Below are positions 45,430-53,924 of a DNA stretch of 64,000 nucleotides, piece by piece. Every line of letters starts with the position of its first letter. Positions within the stretch are counted from its first letter, which is position 1. The notes beneath the pieces are model-generated. The model was not told the DNA's origin, made no database searches, and worked only from the letters and a program-made list of their open reading frames with translations. The stretch lies in contig NZ_JAACFS010000011.1 of assembly GCF_029051645.1 (NCBI RefSeq), positions 124,001-188,000 on the forward strand, given 5' to 3'. This DNA comes from Bradyrhizobium sp. CSA112. GTDB lineage: Bacteria > Pseudomonadota > Alphaproteobacteria > Rhizobiales > Xanthobacteraceae. A program made the translations under genes and the position numbers.

Positions 45430-46416
45430 ATGTTTAACCTCGCCGAGCTCGAACGCGCGCACGGGATTGTGGGGCAGGCGGTGCCGCCGACGCCGGCGCA
45501 TGTCTGGCCGCTACTGGCCGAACGGCTGGGTACGCGCGTCATCGTCAAACATGAGAACCATACGCCGACCAGCGCTTTCAAGGTGCGCGGCGGACTGGTC
45601 TATCTCGACCGCCTGAAGCGTGAACGGCCCAACACGCCCGGGATCATTTCGGCGACGCGCGGCAATCACGGACAGAGTCTGGCATTTGCGGCAGGTCGTC
45701 ACCGCTTGCCGGTGACGATCTATGTTCCGCACGGCAATTCGGTCGAGCAAAATCGCGCGATACGCGGATTTGGCGCCGAGCTTGTCGAGCACGGCGAGGA
45801 TTTTCAGGCTGCACGCGAGGAAGCCTATCGTCGCGCGGAGACGAATGGGCTGGAAATCGTGCCGGCCTTCCATCCTGATCTCGTCCTGGGCGTCGCGACC
45901 TATGCGCTCGAACTATTGCGAAGGGCGCCGGATCTCGACGTTCTCTATGTTCCGATCGGGCAGGGCTCCGGCATTTGCGGCTGCATCCTGGCGCGTGATC
46001 TGCTTGGCCTGAAAACGGAAATCGTCGGCGTGCAGTCGACCGAAGCGCCGTCTTTCGCACTGTCGTTCGCGGCCGGCGCCGTCGTGACGACCAAAACCAG
46101 CAACACGCGCGCCGACGGTGTGGCGACACGCATTCCCGATGCCGCTGCGGTTGCGATCATCTGCAAGGGCGCTTCCCGCGTAGTACAGGTGACCGACGAC
46201 GAAATCGCCTCGGCGATGCGGGCCTACTGGACCGATACCCACAATCTTGCGGAAGGCGCCGGCGCGGCTGCGCTGGCGGCGGCTCTGCAGGAGAAGAAGA
46301 AACTTCAAGGCAAGCACGTCGGACTTGTTTTGAGCGGTGGCAATATCGATTTTGACCGGTTCCGCCGCTGGGTCGGGCCGGATGCTGTTGCCGCAGATCA
46401 ACCGGCGATGGCGTGA
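45430..46416 (+). CDS. Threonine dehydratase-like PLP enzyme
   Basis: The protein has 328 residues. The PLP lysine is in TPTSAFKVRGGLVYL, the phosphate-binding glycine loop is PIGQGSGICG, and substrate loop ATRGNHGQSLAFAA matches SxGNHxQG of threonine/serine dehydratases. The C-terminal ACT-like regulatory domain of biosynthetic IlvA is absent; the length is that of the catabolic (TdcB) or serine-racemase type. It lies between ilvB and ilvN. If it makes 2-oxobutyrate, it feeds the same acetolactate synthase for isoleucine. The start at 45430 is the first ATG after the repeat. Confidence 0.83.
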   Translation: MFNLAELERAHGIVGQAVPPTPAHVWPLLAERLGTRVIVKHENHTPTSAFKVRGGLVYLDRLKRERPNTPGIISATRGNHGQSLAFAAGRHRLPVTIYVPHGNSVEQNRAIRGFGAELVEHGEDFQAAREEAYRRAETNGLEIVPAFHPDLVLGVATYALELLRRAPDLDVLYVPIGQGSGICGCILARDLLGLKTEIVGVQSTEAPSFALSFAAGAVVTTKTSNTRADGVATRIPDAAAVAIICKGASRVVQVTDDEIASAMRAYWTDTHNLAEGAGAAALAAALQEKKKLQGKHVGLVLSGGNIDFDRFRRWVGPDAVAADQPAMA

Positions 46417-46441
46417 CGAGAGGACATGTAAGGGGACGACA

Positions 46442-46984
46442 ATGAACCAGCCCGCATCCGCCTACTTCCTGGAAGACCGCCACGATCCCAACGAGACGCA
46501 TACGCTGTCGGTGCTGGTGCAGAACGAGCCCGGCGTGCTCGCGCGCGTGATCGGCCTTTTCTCCGGCCGCGGCTACAACATCGAAAGTCTCACAGTGTCG
46601 GAAACGGAGAGCCAGAAGCACCTCTCCCGCATCACCATCGTCACCACGGGCACGCCGATGGTGATCGAGCAGATCAAGCACCAGCTCGACCGCATGATTC
46701 CGGTCTACCGCGTCGTCGACATGACCCTGACCGGCCGCTCGATCGAGCGGGAACTCGCGATGGTGAAGGTGCAGGGCCGTGGCGACAGCCGGGTCGAGGC
46801 GCTGCGGCTGGCGGATGCGTTCCGCGCCCGGGTGATCGACGCCACAACGGAGAGTTTTGTGTTCGAGATCACAGGCAATTCGTCCAAGATCAGTCAATTC
46901 ATTGACCTGATGCGCCCGCTCGGCCTTGTCGAGGTGTCGCGCACCGGGGTCGCCGCGATCGGGCGTGGGCCTGAGGGGATGTGA
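46442..46984 (+). CDS. ilvN: Acetolactate synthase, small regulatory subunit
   Basis: The protein has 180 residues. The N-terminal ACT domain is HTLSVLVQNEPGVLARVIGLFSGRGYNIESLTV, which binds valine in the IlvN/IlvH family; the C-terminal domain has VIDATTESFVFEITGNSSKISQFIDLMRPLG. It activates IlvB and gives feedback control. A start at 46442 has a GGGGAC site upstream. The N-terminal tail of about 18 residues is longer than in E. coli IlvH. The gene is followed by a methyltransferase gene that may overlap its stop. Confidence 0.95.
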   Translation: MNQPASAYFLEDRHDPNETHTLSVLVQNEPGVLARVIGLFSGRGYNIESLTVSETESQKHLSRITIVTTGTPMVIEQIKHQLDRMIPVYRVVDMTLTGRSIERELAMVKVQGRGDSRVEALRLADAFRARVIDATTESFVFEITGNSSKISQFIDLMRPLGLVEVSRTGVAAIGRGPEGM

Positions 46985-46986
46985 AC

Positions 46987-47682
46987 ATGCTGGCGCGTGA
47001 CTGGTACTACACTCAAAGACGGCAGCTCGGACTCGATTCCGCGGTCGCCTCGATCTACGACCGCCATGACGACAGCGATGACCGCGCCCGTGCCGCCCTC
47101 ACCATGCTCGGCGTGCAGCGCGGCTGGCGGGTGGCCGATATCGGTTGCGGCAACGGCGTACTGGCCTGCGAGGCGGCGCTGATTGGGGCCGAGGTCGACG
47201 CAATAGACATTTCACCGGCGATGCTGGCGCTCGCCAACATCCAGGCGCGCGACCGCAAGGTCGCGATCCGCACCCAGTCCGCGGGTCTATTGAGCTTCGC
47301 CTACCAGCCGAATTCCTATGATCTGATCGTCAGCGAGTTCACGCTGCATCATTTACCGGATTTCTGGAAAGCGGTGGCGCTGGCCCGGATCTATGCCGCG
47401 CTGAAGCCCGGCGCGAATTTCTACCTGCGCGACATCGTGTTCGTCAGCATGCCCGACGGCGCCGAGCGCGATGTCGACCAGTGGGCCGATTTCACCATCA
47501 AGAACCACGATTTCCAGCGCGAAGGCGTGGTGACCCACATGCGCGACGAGTACTCGACCTTCGGCTGGGTGATCGAGCGCATGCTGACCGATATCGGCTT
47601 CACACTGGAATCGGTCGACTATCACGCCCCGCTGCACGGCACCTATCTCCTGCGCAAACCAAAGCCGGACCAACAGAGCTAG
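46987..47682 (+). CDS. Class I SAM-dependent methyltransferase
   Basis: The protein has 231 residues. SAM motif I is VADIGCGNGVLACEAA, the acidic residue at the end of strand 2 is in VDAIDISPAML, and motif IV-like SYDLIVSEFTLHHLPDF follows. It belongs to the Methyltransf_25/11 group with unknown substrate. I choose ATG 46987 because GAGGGG lies eight bases before it; a GTG at 46981 overlapping the ilvN stop is possible. It is the last gene before two exporters and is probably in the ilv transcript. Confidence 0.82.
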   Translation: MLARDWYYTQRRQLGLDSAVASIYDRHDDSDDRARAALTMLGVQRGWRVADIGCGNGVLACEAALIGAEVDAIDISPAMLALANIQARDRKVAIRTQSAGLLSFAYQPNSYDLIVSEFTLHHLPDFWKAVALARIYAALKPGANFYLRDIVFVSMPDGAERDVDQWADFTIKNHDFQREGVVTHMRDEYSTFGWVIERMLTDIGFTLESVDYHAPLHGTYLLRKPKPDQQS

Positions 47683-47688
47683 AAAAAA

Positions 47689-48594
47689 ATGAAACCGGCC
47701 GATGTCTGCATCGCCGTGCTGGTAGCGGTGATCTGGGGTCTTGCCTTCGTGGCGAGCCGGATCGCGCTTGACGAATTCTCGCCGGAACTGATGACGACCT
47801 TGCGCTTTTCCATCGCCGCCTTGCCCTGCCTGTTCGTGGCGCGGCCCAAGGTTTCATGGACGGTGCTGGCATCGATCAGCTTCACGCTGTTCCTCGGCCA
47901 GTTTCTGGCGCAAGCCTTCGCCATTGCGCACGGCGTCCCGGTCGGCCTGTCCAGCGTGATCGTGCAGAGCCAGGCGCTGTTCACCATCGGCTTTGCGGCG
48001 CTGTTGTTCCGCGAGCGGCCGGGCGCGTGGCAGACCGTCGGCATCGGCGTCGCCACGGCGGGCCTGCTGATGATCTGCGGCACCGTCGGCTATGATTTCA
48101 GCGTCGGCGCCTTTGCGGTGCTGATGATCTCTCCACTCAGCTTTGCGATCGGCAATCTGTTGCTGCGGCGTGCGCAGGGCGTGCCGATGTTCGACCTGTT
48201 CGCGTGGCTGTGTCTGGTTGCTGCGGTTCCGCTGTTTGCGCTGACGCTGGTCACCAACGGCCCGCAGCCGACCTGGTATGCGCTGACCCACATGTCGCTG
48301 ACGGGCCTGATGTGCATGATCGGCCTCGGCGGGGTCTCGACCAGCATCGCCTACTGGTTGTGGGGCCGGCTGCTGCGGGATTACCCGGCGGCACAGGTGG
48401 TGCCGTTCGCGCTGCTGGTGCCGTTCGTCGGCTCTGCCGCTTCCAGTGTGGTGTTCGGCGAGACTTTTGGCCCGCTGCGGCTCGCCGGCATGACCACCGT
48501 AGTCGGCGGCATTGCCGTGATGCTGCTGTCGAAGCGTCCCAAGTCTTTAGAAGGCAAGGCTTCAGAAGAACAAGTTCTGCCAAAGATCGCGTGA
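47689..48594 (+). CDS. EamA-family (DMT) transporter
   Basis: The protein has 301 residues with ten helices in two EamA repeats: WGLAFVASRIALDEFSPELMTTLRF in the first and SFAIGNLLLRRAQGVPMFDL in the second. The end FVGSAASSVVFGETFGPLRLAGMTTVVGGI is typical. RhaT/YdcZ-like relatives export amino acids or metabolites. It begins six bases after the methyltransferase stop and precedes a LysE-type exporter by seven bases, so a small export operon is likely. Confidence 0.87.
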   Translation: MKPADVCIAVLVAVIWGLAFVASRIALDEFSPELMTTLRFSIAALPCLFVARPKVSWTVLASISFTLFLGQFLAQAFAIAHGVPVGLSSVIVQSQALFTIGFAALLFRERPGAWQTVGIGVATAGLLMICGTVGYDFSVGAFAVLMISPLSFAIGNLLLRRAQGVPMFDLFAWLCLVAAVPLFALTLVTNGPQPTWYALTHMSLTGLMCMIGLGGVSTSIAYWLWGRLLRDYPAAQVVPFALLVPFVGSAASSVVFGETFGPLRLAGMTTVVGGIAVMLLSKRPKSLEGKASEEQVLPKIA

Positions 48595-48601
48595 GGCCCC
48601 C

Positions 48602-49207
48602 ATGTCACATTCGCTGCTGATCGCCTTCGTCATGTTTGCCACCGTGATGTTCTTCACGCCGGGGCCGAACAACATCATGCTGCTCTCGTCGGGGCTGACT
48701 TACGGCTTCCGCCCAACCATCCCGCACATCATGGGGATCACGGTCGGCTTTGCCTTCATGGTCGGCGCGGTCGGTCTCGGGCTCGGCACCGTCTTCATCG
48801 CCTATCCCATTTTGCAGACCATCCTGAAATATGCCGGTGTGGCCTATCTGGTCTATCTGGCCTGGGCGATCGCGATGTCCGAGCCGCCCTCGGCGGAGCA
48901 GGACAGTCGGCGAGGCCGACCGATGACGTTCTGGGGCGCGGCCATGTTCCAGTGGGTCAATGCCAAGGGTTGGGTCATGGTAATCGGCACCATCACCGCC
49001 TATGCGGCGATCGCGGCCTATCCCTGGAACATCGCGATCCAGGTCGGGCTGAGCCTGATCCTGGGTATCCTGTCCTGCACCGCCTGGGCCCTGTTCGGCA
49101 CCGCGCTGCGGCCGGTCCTGACCTCCCGGCGGGCAGTGCGGGCCTTCAACATCATCATGGCGGTGCTGCTCCTGGCCTCGCTCTATCCGGTCTTCATGGA
49201 CGCATGA
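48602..49207 (+). CDS. LysE/RhtB-family amino acid exporter
   Basis: The protein has 201 residues with five to six helices. Family start TPGPNNIMLLSSGLTYGFRPTIPHIMGITVGF (the GPxxxxxxxxxxxxG pattern) is clear, followed by YAGVAYLVYLAWAI and FQWVNAKGWVMVIGTI. It probably exports neutral amino acids. Its place beside the ilv genes suggests, but does not prove, branched-chain amino acids. Confidence 0.9.
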   Translation: MSHSLLIAFVMFATVMFFTPGPNNIMLLSSGLTYGFRPTIPHIMGITVGFAFMVGAVGLGLGTVFIAYPILQTILKYAGVAYLVYLAWAIAMSEPPSAEQDSRRGRPMTFWGAAMFQWVNAKGWVMVIGTITAYAAIAAYPWNIAIQVGLSLILGILSCTAWALFGTALRPVLTSRRAVRAFNIIMAVLLLASLYPVFMDA

Positions 49208-49352
49208 TGCCGCACCGCGCCATGCATAAACGGGTTTCCTTTGACGCGGAAAATGCTCTAGACAACGCCGGAAATTCGCGGGCGACCGGCGGTCCTACTC
49301 CCCCAAATGCCTGATTAACCGGCCGTTTTGGCCATCGATTAAGGAAACGACC

Positions 49353-50372
49353 ATGCGTGTTTATTACGATCGTGATGCCGACCTGAACCTGATCAAGGGC
49401 AAGAAGGTCGTCATCGTCGGCTATGGCAGCCAGGGCCACGCCCATGCGCTGAACCTGAAAGATTCCGGCGTCAAGGAAGTCGCGATTGCGCTGCGCAAGG
49501 GTTCGGCTTCGGCCCAGAAGGCGGAAGCCGCCGGCTTCAAGGTGATGGAAGTGGCGGAAGCCGCCAAATGGGCCGACCTCGTGATGATGCTGACCCCGGA
49601 CGAGCTGCAGGGCGACATCTACCGCGAGCACCTGCACGACAACATGAAGAAGGGCGCGGCACTGGTGTTCGCGCACGGCCTCAACGTCCATTTCAACCTG
49701 CTCGACCCGCGCGCCGACCTCGACGTGCTGATGATCGCCCCGAAGGGGCCCGGCCACACCGTGCGCTCGGAATACCAGCGCGGCGGCGGCGTGCCCTGCC
49801 TGATCGCGATCGCCAAGGACGTCTCGGGCAACGCCCATGACCTCGGCCTCAGCTACGCTTCCGCCATCGGCGGCGGCCGGGCCGGCATCATCGAAACCTC
49901 GTTCAAGGAAGAATGCGAGACCGACCTGTTCGGCGAGCAGGTGGTGCTCTGCGGCGGCCTGGTCGAGCTGATCAAGGGCGGCTTCGAGACGCTGGTCGAA
50001 GCCGGCTATGCCCCCGAGATGGCCTATTTCGAGTGCCTGCACGAGGTGAAGCTGATCGTCGACCTGATCTATGAAGGCGGCATCGCCAACATGAACTACT
50101 CGATCTCCAACACCGCCGAGTACGGCGAGTACGTCACCGGCCCGCGCATCGTCACCGACGAGACCAAGAAGGAGATGAAGCGGGTGCTGAGCGACATCCA
50201 GTCCGGCAAGTTTGCCCGCGACTGGATGTTGGAGAACAAGGTCAACCAGACCTCGTTCAAGGCGACCCGAGCCAAGCTCGCCGCCCATCCGATCGAGGAA
50301 GTCGGCGTCAAGCTCCGCGATATGATGCCGTGGATCAAGAAGGGCGCGCTGGTCGACAAGACCAAGAACTGA
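49353..50372 (+). CDS. ilvC: Ketol-acid reductoisomerase, class I
   Basis: The protein has 339 residues. The NADPH motif GYGSQGHAHALNLKDSGV is near the N-terminus. Metal-binding Asp/Glu lie in ETDLFGEQVVLCGG and in the C-terminal knotted domain FECLHEVKLIVDLIYEGG with SNTAEYGEYVTGPRIV. It converts acetolactate to dihydroxy-isovalerate, the step after IlvBN. A gap of 145 bases before it allows an own promoter; I found no leader peptide there. Confidence 0.97.
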   Translation: MRVYYDRDADLNLIKGKKVVIVGYGSQGHAHALNLKDSGVKEVAIALRKGSASAQKAEAAGFKVMEVAEAAKWADLVMMLTPDELQGDIYREHLHDNMKKGAALVFAHGLNVHFNLLDPRADLDVLMIAPKGPGHTVRSEYQRGGGVPCLIAIAKDVSGNAHDLGLSYASAIGGGRAGIIETSFKEECETDLFGEQVVLCGGLVELIKGGFETLVEAGYAPEMAYFECLHEVKLIVDLIYEGGIANMNYSISNTAEYGEYVTGPRIVTDETKKEMKRVLSDIQSGKFARDWMLENKVNQTSFKATRAKLAAHPIEEVGVKLRDMMPWIKKGALVDKTKN

Positions 50373-50394
50373 GGCCTTATCGATCGGTGCCTGA

Positions 50395-50494
50395 CCTCAT
50401 CCTGAGGAGGCGCGTTAGCGCCGTCTCGAAGGATGAATGGCACCAGCGGGGCCACATGTTCGAGACGGCGTTAACGCGCCTCCTCACCATGAGG
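50395..50494. repeat. Palindromic repeat (CTCATCCTGAGGAG family) after ilvC
   Basis: The arms are CCTCATCCTGAGGAGGCGCG and, at the end, CGCGCCTCCTCACCATGAGG. An inner pair GTCTCGAAGG / GTTCGAGACGG closes the stem. It is the same family as the element at 43008-43136. It can terminate ilvC transcription. Confidence 0.72.
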
Positions 50495-50881
50495 GGCTGG
50501 TATTGAAACACCAAATGTTAAGCCTTGCCCGGCAATATTCGGCGAGATCGCAATAGCGGTCTCGCCGTTTCCTTGAAGGATTGATGCTTCAAGCACATTC
50601 TTCAACCCGCCGCTCGAAAAACGCGTCAACCGAGCCGAAACGAAGAACTGACGCTTCATGCATGTTCTCGGTGGACGCAGTTCAACCAATACATTAGCGA
50701 CGGAAAAGTCAGCATTTACCGAGTCAAAGCTCGGTTGCTTAACCTGCATTCTTGCGCGCGAGGCGAGAGCGACGATCGAGACCGATGCCGGTTTCCGCAT
50801 TTTCCAACATCTCATGTGCTGGCTCAGCAGCGAACCGGACTTATCCTCGCACCTCTTGGAAAGCGACGCGCGTTCCATCAT
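50471..50881 (-). CDS. Doubtful small protein
   Basis: An open frame of 136 codons runs from ATG 50881 to 50471. Part of it (VNADFSVANVLVELRPPRTC, NGETAIAISPNIAGQG) reads like protein, but the last codons lie in a palindromic repeat, there is no clear ribosome site, and no family is recognisable. It may be a real accessory gene or a decayed one; I give it low weight. Nothing else is visible between 50495 and 50916. Confidence 0.25.
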   Translation of the reverse strand: MMERASLSKRCEDKSGSLLSQHMRCWKMRKPASVSIVALASRARMQVKQPSFDSVNADFSVANVLVELRPPRTCMKRQFFVSARLTRFSSGGLKNVLEASILQGNGETAIAISPNIAGQGLTFGVSIPAPHGEEAR

Positions 50882-50916
50882 CGGAACGCGCCGTACTCTC
50901 TAGCATTGCGTGGCAT

Positions 50917-51345
50917 TTATTGGGCCGGCAAATCGACTCCGCGAAGCGTCACGACCGCCACCGCGCAAGGCGTCTCTACCCCGTCGGCCAGCGATGCCAC
51001 CTCGACATGCGCCACGCCGATCGTGCTGCCGACCTGGATCGCGCGGGCGCGCGCGATCAGCTTTTCGCCCTTCGCCGGGGCCAGAAAGCTGACCTGCAGG
51101 TTGATGGTCACTGCGAACCGGCCGGGCGGCATAGCCGTGGTGACCGCCCCGCCGCCGGAATGGTCGGCCAGCCCGGCGACGATGCCGCCGTGAAAGAAGC
51201 CGTTGGCCTGTAAGAGATTGTCGTTCTTCGCCAGCGACATCACCACACAGCCGGGTTCCGCGCTCTCGACCTTGGTGCCGACGGAGCTGGTATATCCGGG
51301 GGCGTAGGTGACCCGTTCGACCAATTCGCGGATCGGATGATCCAT
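50917..51345 (-). CDS. PaaI-type hotdog-fold thioesterase
   Basis: The protein has 142 residues. The pattern NGFFHGGIVAGLADHSGGGAV holds the HGG of the 4HBT/PaaI thioesterases, with the catalytic acid probably the Asp of LADHS; NLQVSFLAPAKGEKLIARARA is the following central strand region. It hydrolyses an acyl-CoA of unknown type. The start at 51345 has GGGAAGGAC before it. It is divergent from a LysR regulator. Confidence 0.85.
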   Translation of the reverse strand: MDHPIRELVERVTYAPGYTSSVGTKVESAEPGCVVMSLAKNDNLLQANGFFHGGIVAGLADHSGGGAVTTAMPPGRFAVTINLQVSFLAPAKGEKLIARARAIQVGSTIGVAHVEVASLADGVETPCAVAVVTLRGVDLPAQ

Positions 51346-51426
51346 GAGTCCTTCCCGGCTGTTTGACCGGCATATGCTCGGACCATGAAGCGACTTAGGC
51401 AATCTCGATTGCTCCGATATCAAGCC

Positions 51427-51441
51427 ATAGATATTCTCTAT
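51427..51441. promoter_or_regulatory. Possible LysR binding site
   Basis: The inverted repeat ATAGA-TATTC-TCTAT fits an A/T-rich LysR-type dyad. It lies just before the LysR start codon and 82 bases before the divergent thioesterase start. Control of both genes is possible. Confidence 0.4.
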
Positions 51442-51443
51442 AG

Positions 51444-52280
51444 ATGGATCTGAAGCAGATCAGGTATTTCGTTTCTGTTGCGGAAGCGGGCAGCTTCAGC
51501 GCGGGCTCGCGCCGGGCGTTCGTCACGCAGCCGACGCTGTCGGCCGCGATCGCGTCCCTCGAAGCCGAACTGGGGTGCGCATTGCTGGAGCGTCATGCGC
51601 GCGGCGTGAGGCTCACGCCGCGGGGCGAGGAGGTGCTACAGACCGCGCGGTCGATTCTGCGCCAAACCGAACAGCTCAAGACCGCGTCTCGCGACAAGCC
51701 ATCGGGCAGGCCGCTGCGGCTTGGAATCCTGCCGACGATTTCTCCGGCCTTCGTGGCCCAATGCATCATGCGGTTGCGCGCGATCGAGCCGGGACGTTCG
51801 TGGCGAACCGAAGATGCACCCCTTCCCAAGCTCCAGCAACGGCTTGCCAATGGCCGCTATGATGTGGTCCTGACGGCTCTGGGACCTTTGGCACGCGGTC
51901 ACCGGCAATCGGTGCTGGCGGAAGACCGCCAGGCATTGGCCGTTTCTGCCCGCACGTTTCCCCGCGGCCCGGTCTCCCCGGAGATATTGGCTGGTCAGAC
52001 CCTGATCGTGCGCGTGCACTGCGAGCAATTGCAGTCGGCATCGCGCATTCTCGACGCGTGGAAGGTGCAGCCGAAAGTCGTCGCGCAGACTGACAGCGAC
52101 GCGCGGGCGCTCGCGATGGTGGCGGCCGGCCTCGGCTTCTGTCTGATGCCGGACAGTTTCGAATACCCCGAGGTCCGGATGCTTCGGCCCGAGGGCGTCG
52201 ATCTGCCCCGGCGGCTGGGCTTTGAATGGGTCAGAGGCGGCGGCGACGGCTGGCTCGATCGCGCGCTCGATCATTTGTGA
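51444..52280 (+). CDS. LysR-family transcriptional regulator
   Basis: The protein has 278 residues. The winged HTH is at residues 1-60 (DLKQIRYFVSVAEAGSFSAGSRR, TQPTLSAAIASLEAELGCALLERHARGVRLTPRG), followed by a LysR substrate-binding domain from about 88. The start directly follows the dyad at 51427-51441. The effector is unknown. Its divergent neighbour, the thioesterase, is the likeliest target. Confidence 0.9.
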   Translation: MDLKQIRYFVSVAEAGSFSAGSRRAFVTQPTLSAAIASLEAELGCALLERHARGVRLTPRGEEVLQTARSILRQTEQLKTASRDKPSGRPLRLGILPTISPAFVAQCIMRLRAIEPGRSWRTEDAPLPKLQQRLANGRYDVVLTALGPLARGHRQSVLAEDRQALAVSARTFPRGPVSPEILAGQTLIVRVHCEQLQSASRILDAWKVQPKVVAQTDSDARALAMVAAGLGFCLMPDSFEYPEVRMLRPEGVDLPRRLGFEWVRGGGDGWLDRALDHL

Positions 52281-52361
52281 TCGGTTGCGGGCCTCGCGCA
52301 GTGAGACATACGCGATGGGCCGACCACCGGCAAAGACGGCGGCCGACCGGCGCGAGCCGCC

Positions 52362-53465
52362 TCAATTCGGTCGCATCGGCTCCTTCTCGATCCTGTTGTG
52401 CAACTGCCAGAAGCGCACGGTGCGCTGGGCCGTCTCCAGCGACAGCTTGCGGTAGTCGCGCTGCGCGATCTCCAGCGTCTGCTCGTTGACCGAAGGCATT
52501 ACCGGCCGGTTGCGCAGGATCGACTCGACGGTCGGCCAGTTCAGGCGGGCCGACCGGCAGGGAATGAGGAGGAGGTCGGCGCGGGGGCCTTCCATCAGCT
52601 TGGCCGTCATTTCGATCGGCATGTCGTTGAGAACCGCCAGCGCGACGGTCACTTCGTCGAACTTGTTGGTCTCCGCGAACTTGTAGACGGCCGCGTCGTC
52701 CAGCTCGTTCAGCCCCTTCATCAGCTTCACCAGTTCTTCGGCGACGCCGAAGCTGCGGCTCGGAGGCGTCGCTTCGCGGGCGATCGTGTTCAAGACCTGC
52801 TTGATCTCTTCCTGGAGCGCGGGCGGCGCGATCGCCAGCAGGCGGGCGCGGACCGCGTCCTTGGCGCGGCGCAAAAGATCGCGCATGCAATTTGCCGGCA
52901 AATCGCCGCGAAGGCCGAGAATCTCGACCAGTTCATCGTCGGCGGAGGCGCGGGCGACGATGCTGGAATAGCCTTCCTCGGAAAACTGCGCGCCGGCATT
53001 ATTGGCCAGTTTGCGGATCACCTGGTCTTCGCCGCGATCGACGATGACGTCGGTCACGGCGGCGGGCAGGTTGGGCCGGCCGGAAATGGCGAGCAGGTGA
53101 TCCTGCCCCTTGCTGCTGGCGATCTCGACCAGCACGTCGGTCCCGAGCCGGCTGGAACTCGCAAGCACGCTGCCGGCGACTTCGATCTCGTCGTCCCAGG
53201 CCAGATGCTGGATGACCTCGAACGGGGCGTAGTCGAGCGGCGCCAGCCGTTTCGAGAGTTCGGCCTTCGCCCGCGTTTCGACGCGCGCGATCAGGAGGCA
53301 GAGCACGTCATCGAAGACCTTGACCTGGTCGTCGCTGAGGCGTTCTCCGTCATGGAGGAAGAGGTCGGTGACCTGTCGCAGGGTTTCCACCCGGCGGGCG
53401 GATGAACCGCCTCTGACGGCATCTTCAAGTTCGGCAATGATCGAGTGCGCCGGCTGTTGCACCAT
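52362..53465 (-). CDS. DUF2336 protein
   Basis: The protein has 367 residues, from MVQQPAHSIIAELEDAVR. DUF2336 features are RRVETLRQVTDLFLHDGERLSDDQVKVFDDVL, APLDYAPFEVIQHLAWDDEIEVAGSVL and DQDHLLAIS-like repeats. It is all helical and may be a HEAT-like scaffold. The family is common in alphaproteobacteria and without known function. A longer open frame begins at 53636 but contains no conserved residue. Confidence 0.82.
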   Translation of the reverse strand: MVQQPAHSIIAELEDAVRGGSSARRVETLRQVTDLFLHDGERLSDDQVKVFDDVLCLLIARVETRAKAELSKRLAPLDYAPFEVIQHLAWDDEIEVAGSVLASSSRLGTDVLVEIASSKGQDHLLAISGRPNLPAAVTDVIVDRGEDQVIRKLANNAGAQFSEEGYSSIVARASADDELVEILGLRGDLPANCMRDLLRRAKDAVRARLLAIAPPALQEEIKQVLNTIAREATPPSRSFGVAEELVKLMKGLNELDDAAVYKFAETNKFDEVTVALAVLNDMPIEMTAKLMEGPRADLLLIPCRSARLNWPTVESILRNRPVMPSVNEQTLEIAQRDYRKLSLETAQRTVRFWQLHNRIEKEPMRPN

Positions 53466-53521
53466 TGTGGGCAGCCTGTCTGGTTGTTGATGGGTTGGCG
53501 CGCACAATGCCGAGCCGAGCC

Positions 53522-53818
53522 TTACACCCGCGTTAAAGGCGCGATCCGGTGGAAATACAGATCGACTGCACCTGAAATGGGGAGTCCACGGGCCACGGCC
53601 CTCGCGAGCTCTCCGGCATCGAAGCAGGCCGCGCATTGCAAACGTTGCGTTCCCGAATTATTTACCAAAGCGATCGGGTCGTATGCTGCGATTTCACGCG
53701 ATAAATCGCCGATGTCGAACCGGATCGGGGCATGTACCATCGCTTCCGGTACCCCGGTCCGGCTGCTATCCTCCCCAAATCCTTCCGGGGAAAAATCGAA
53801 TAGCAACTTGCCGAACAA
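53522..53818 (-). CDS. Small hypothetical protein
   Basis: An open frame of 98 codons starts with TTG at 53818 or with ATG at 53740 (71 residues, MVHAPIRFDIGDLSREIAAYDP). It has two Cys in QCAACFDAG and a likely helical middle. It reads like protein, and lies 57 bases upstream of the DUF2336 gene on the same strand. No family is recognised. Confidence 0.4.
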   Translation of the reverse strand: MFGKLLFDFSPEGFGEDSSRTGVPEAMVHAPIRFDIGDLSREIAAYDPIALVNNSGTQRLQCAACFDAGELARAVARGLPISGAVDLYFHRIAPLTRV

Positions 53819-53924
53819 GACGCCGTCAAGGCTGGCCGCACCCGCGGAGGAAGCTCACGGAGCCGGCGCTTAAGCATTCCTTCACGACGAACTTCATTAA
53901 ACCCCTCTTACAAGGGCTTAGCTC

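Noticed and set aside
50752..51213. Plus-strand frames over the thioesterase gene
   Set aside because: Reverse-frame shadows with Arg/Gly-rich composition; the thioesterase has a clear hotdog motif.
53466..53636. Upstream extension of the DUF2336 frame
   Set aside because: The extension is Arg/Pro/Cys-rich without conserved pattern; MVQQPAHSIIAELEDA is a normal family start.
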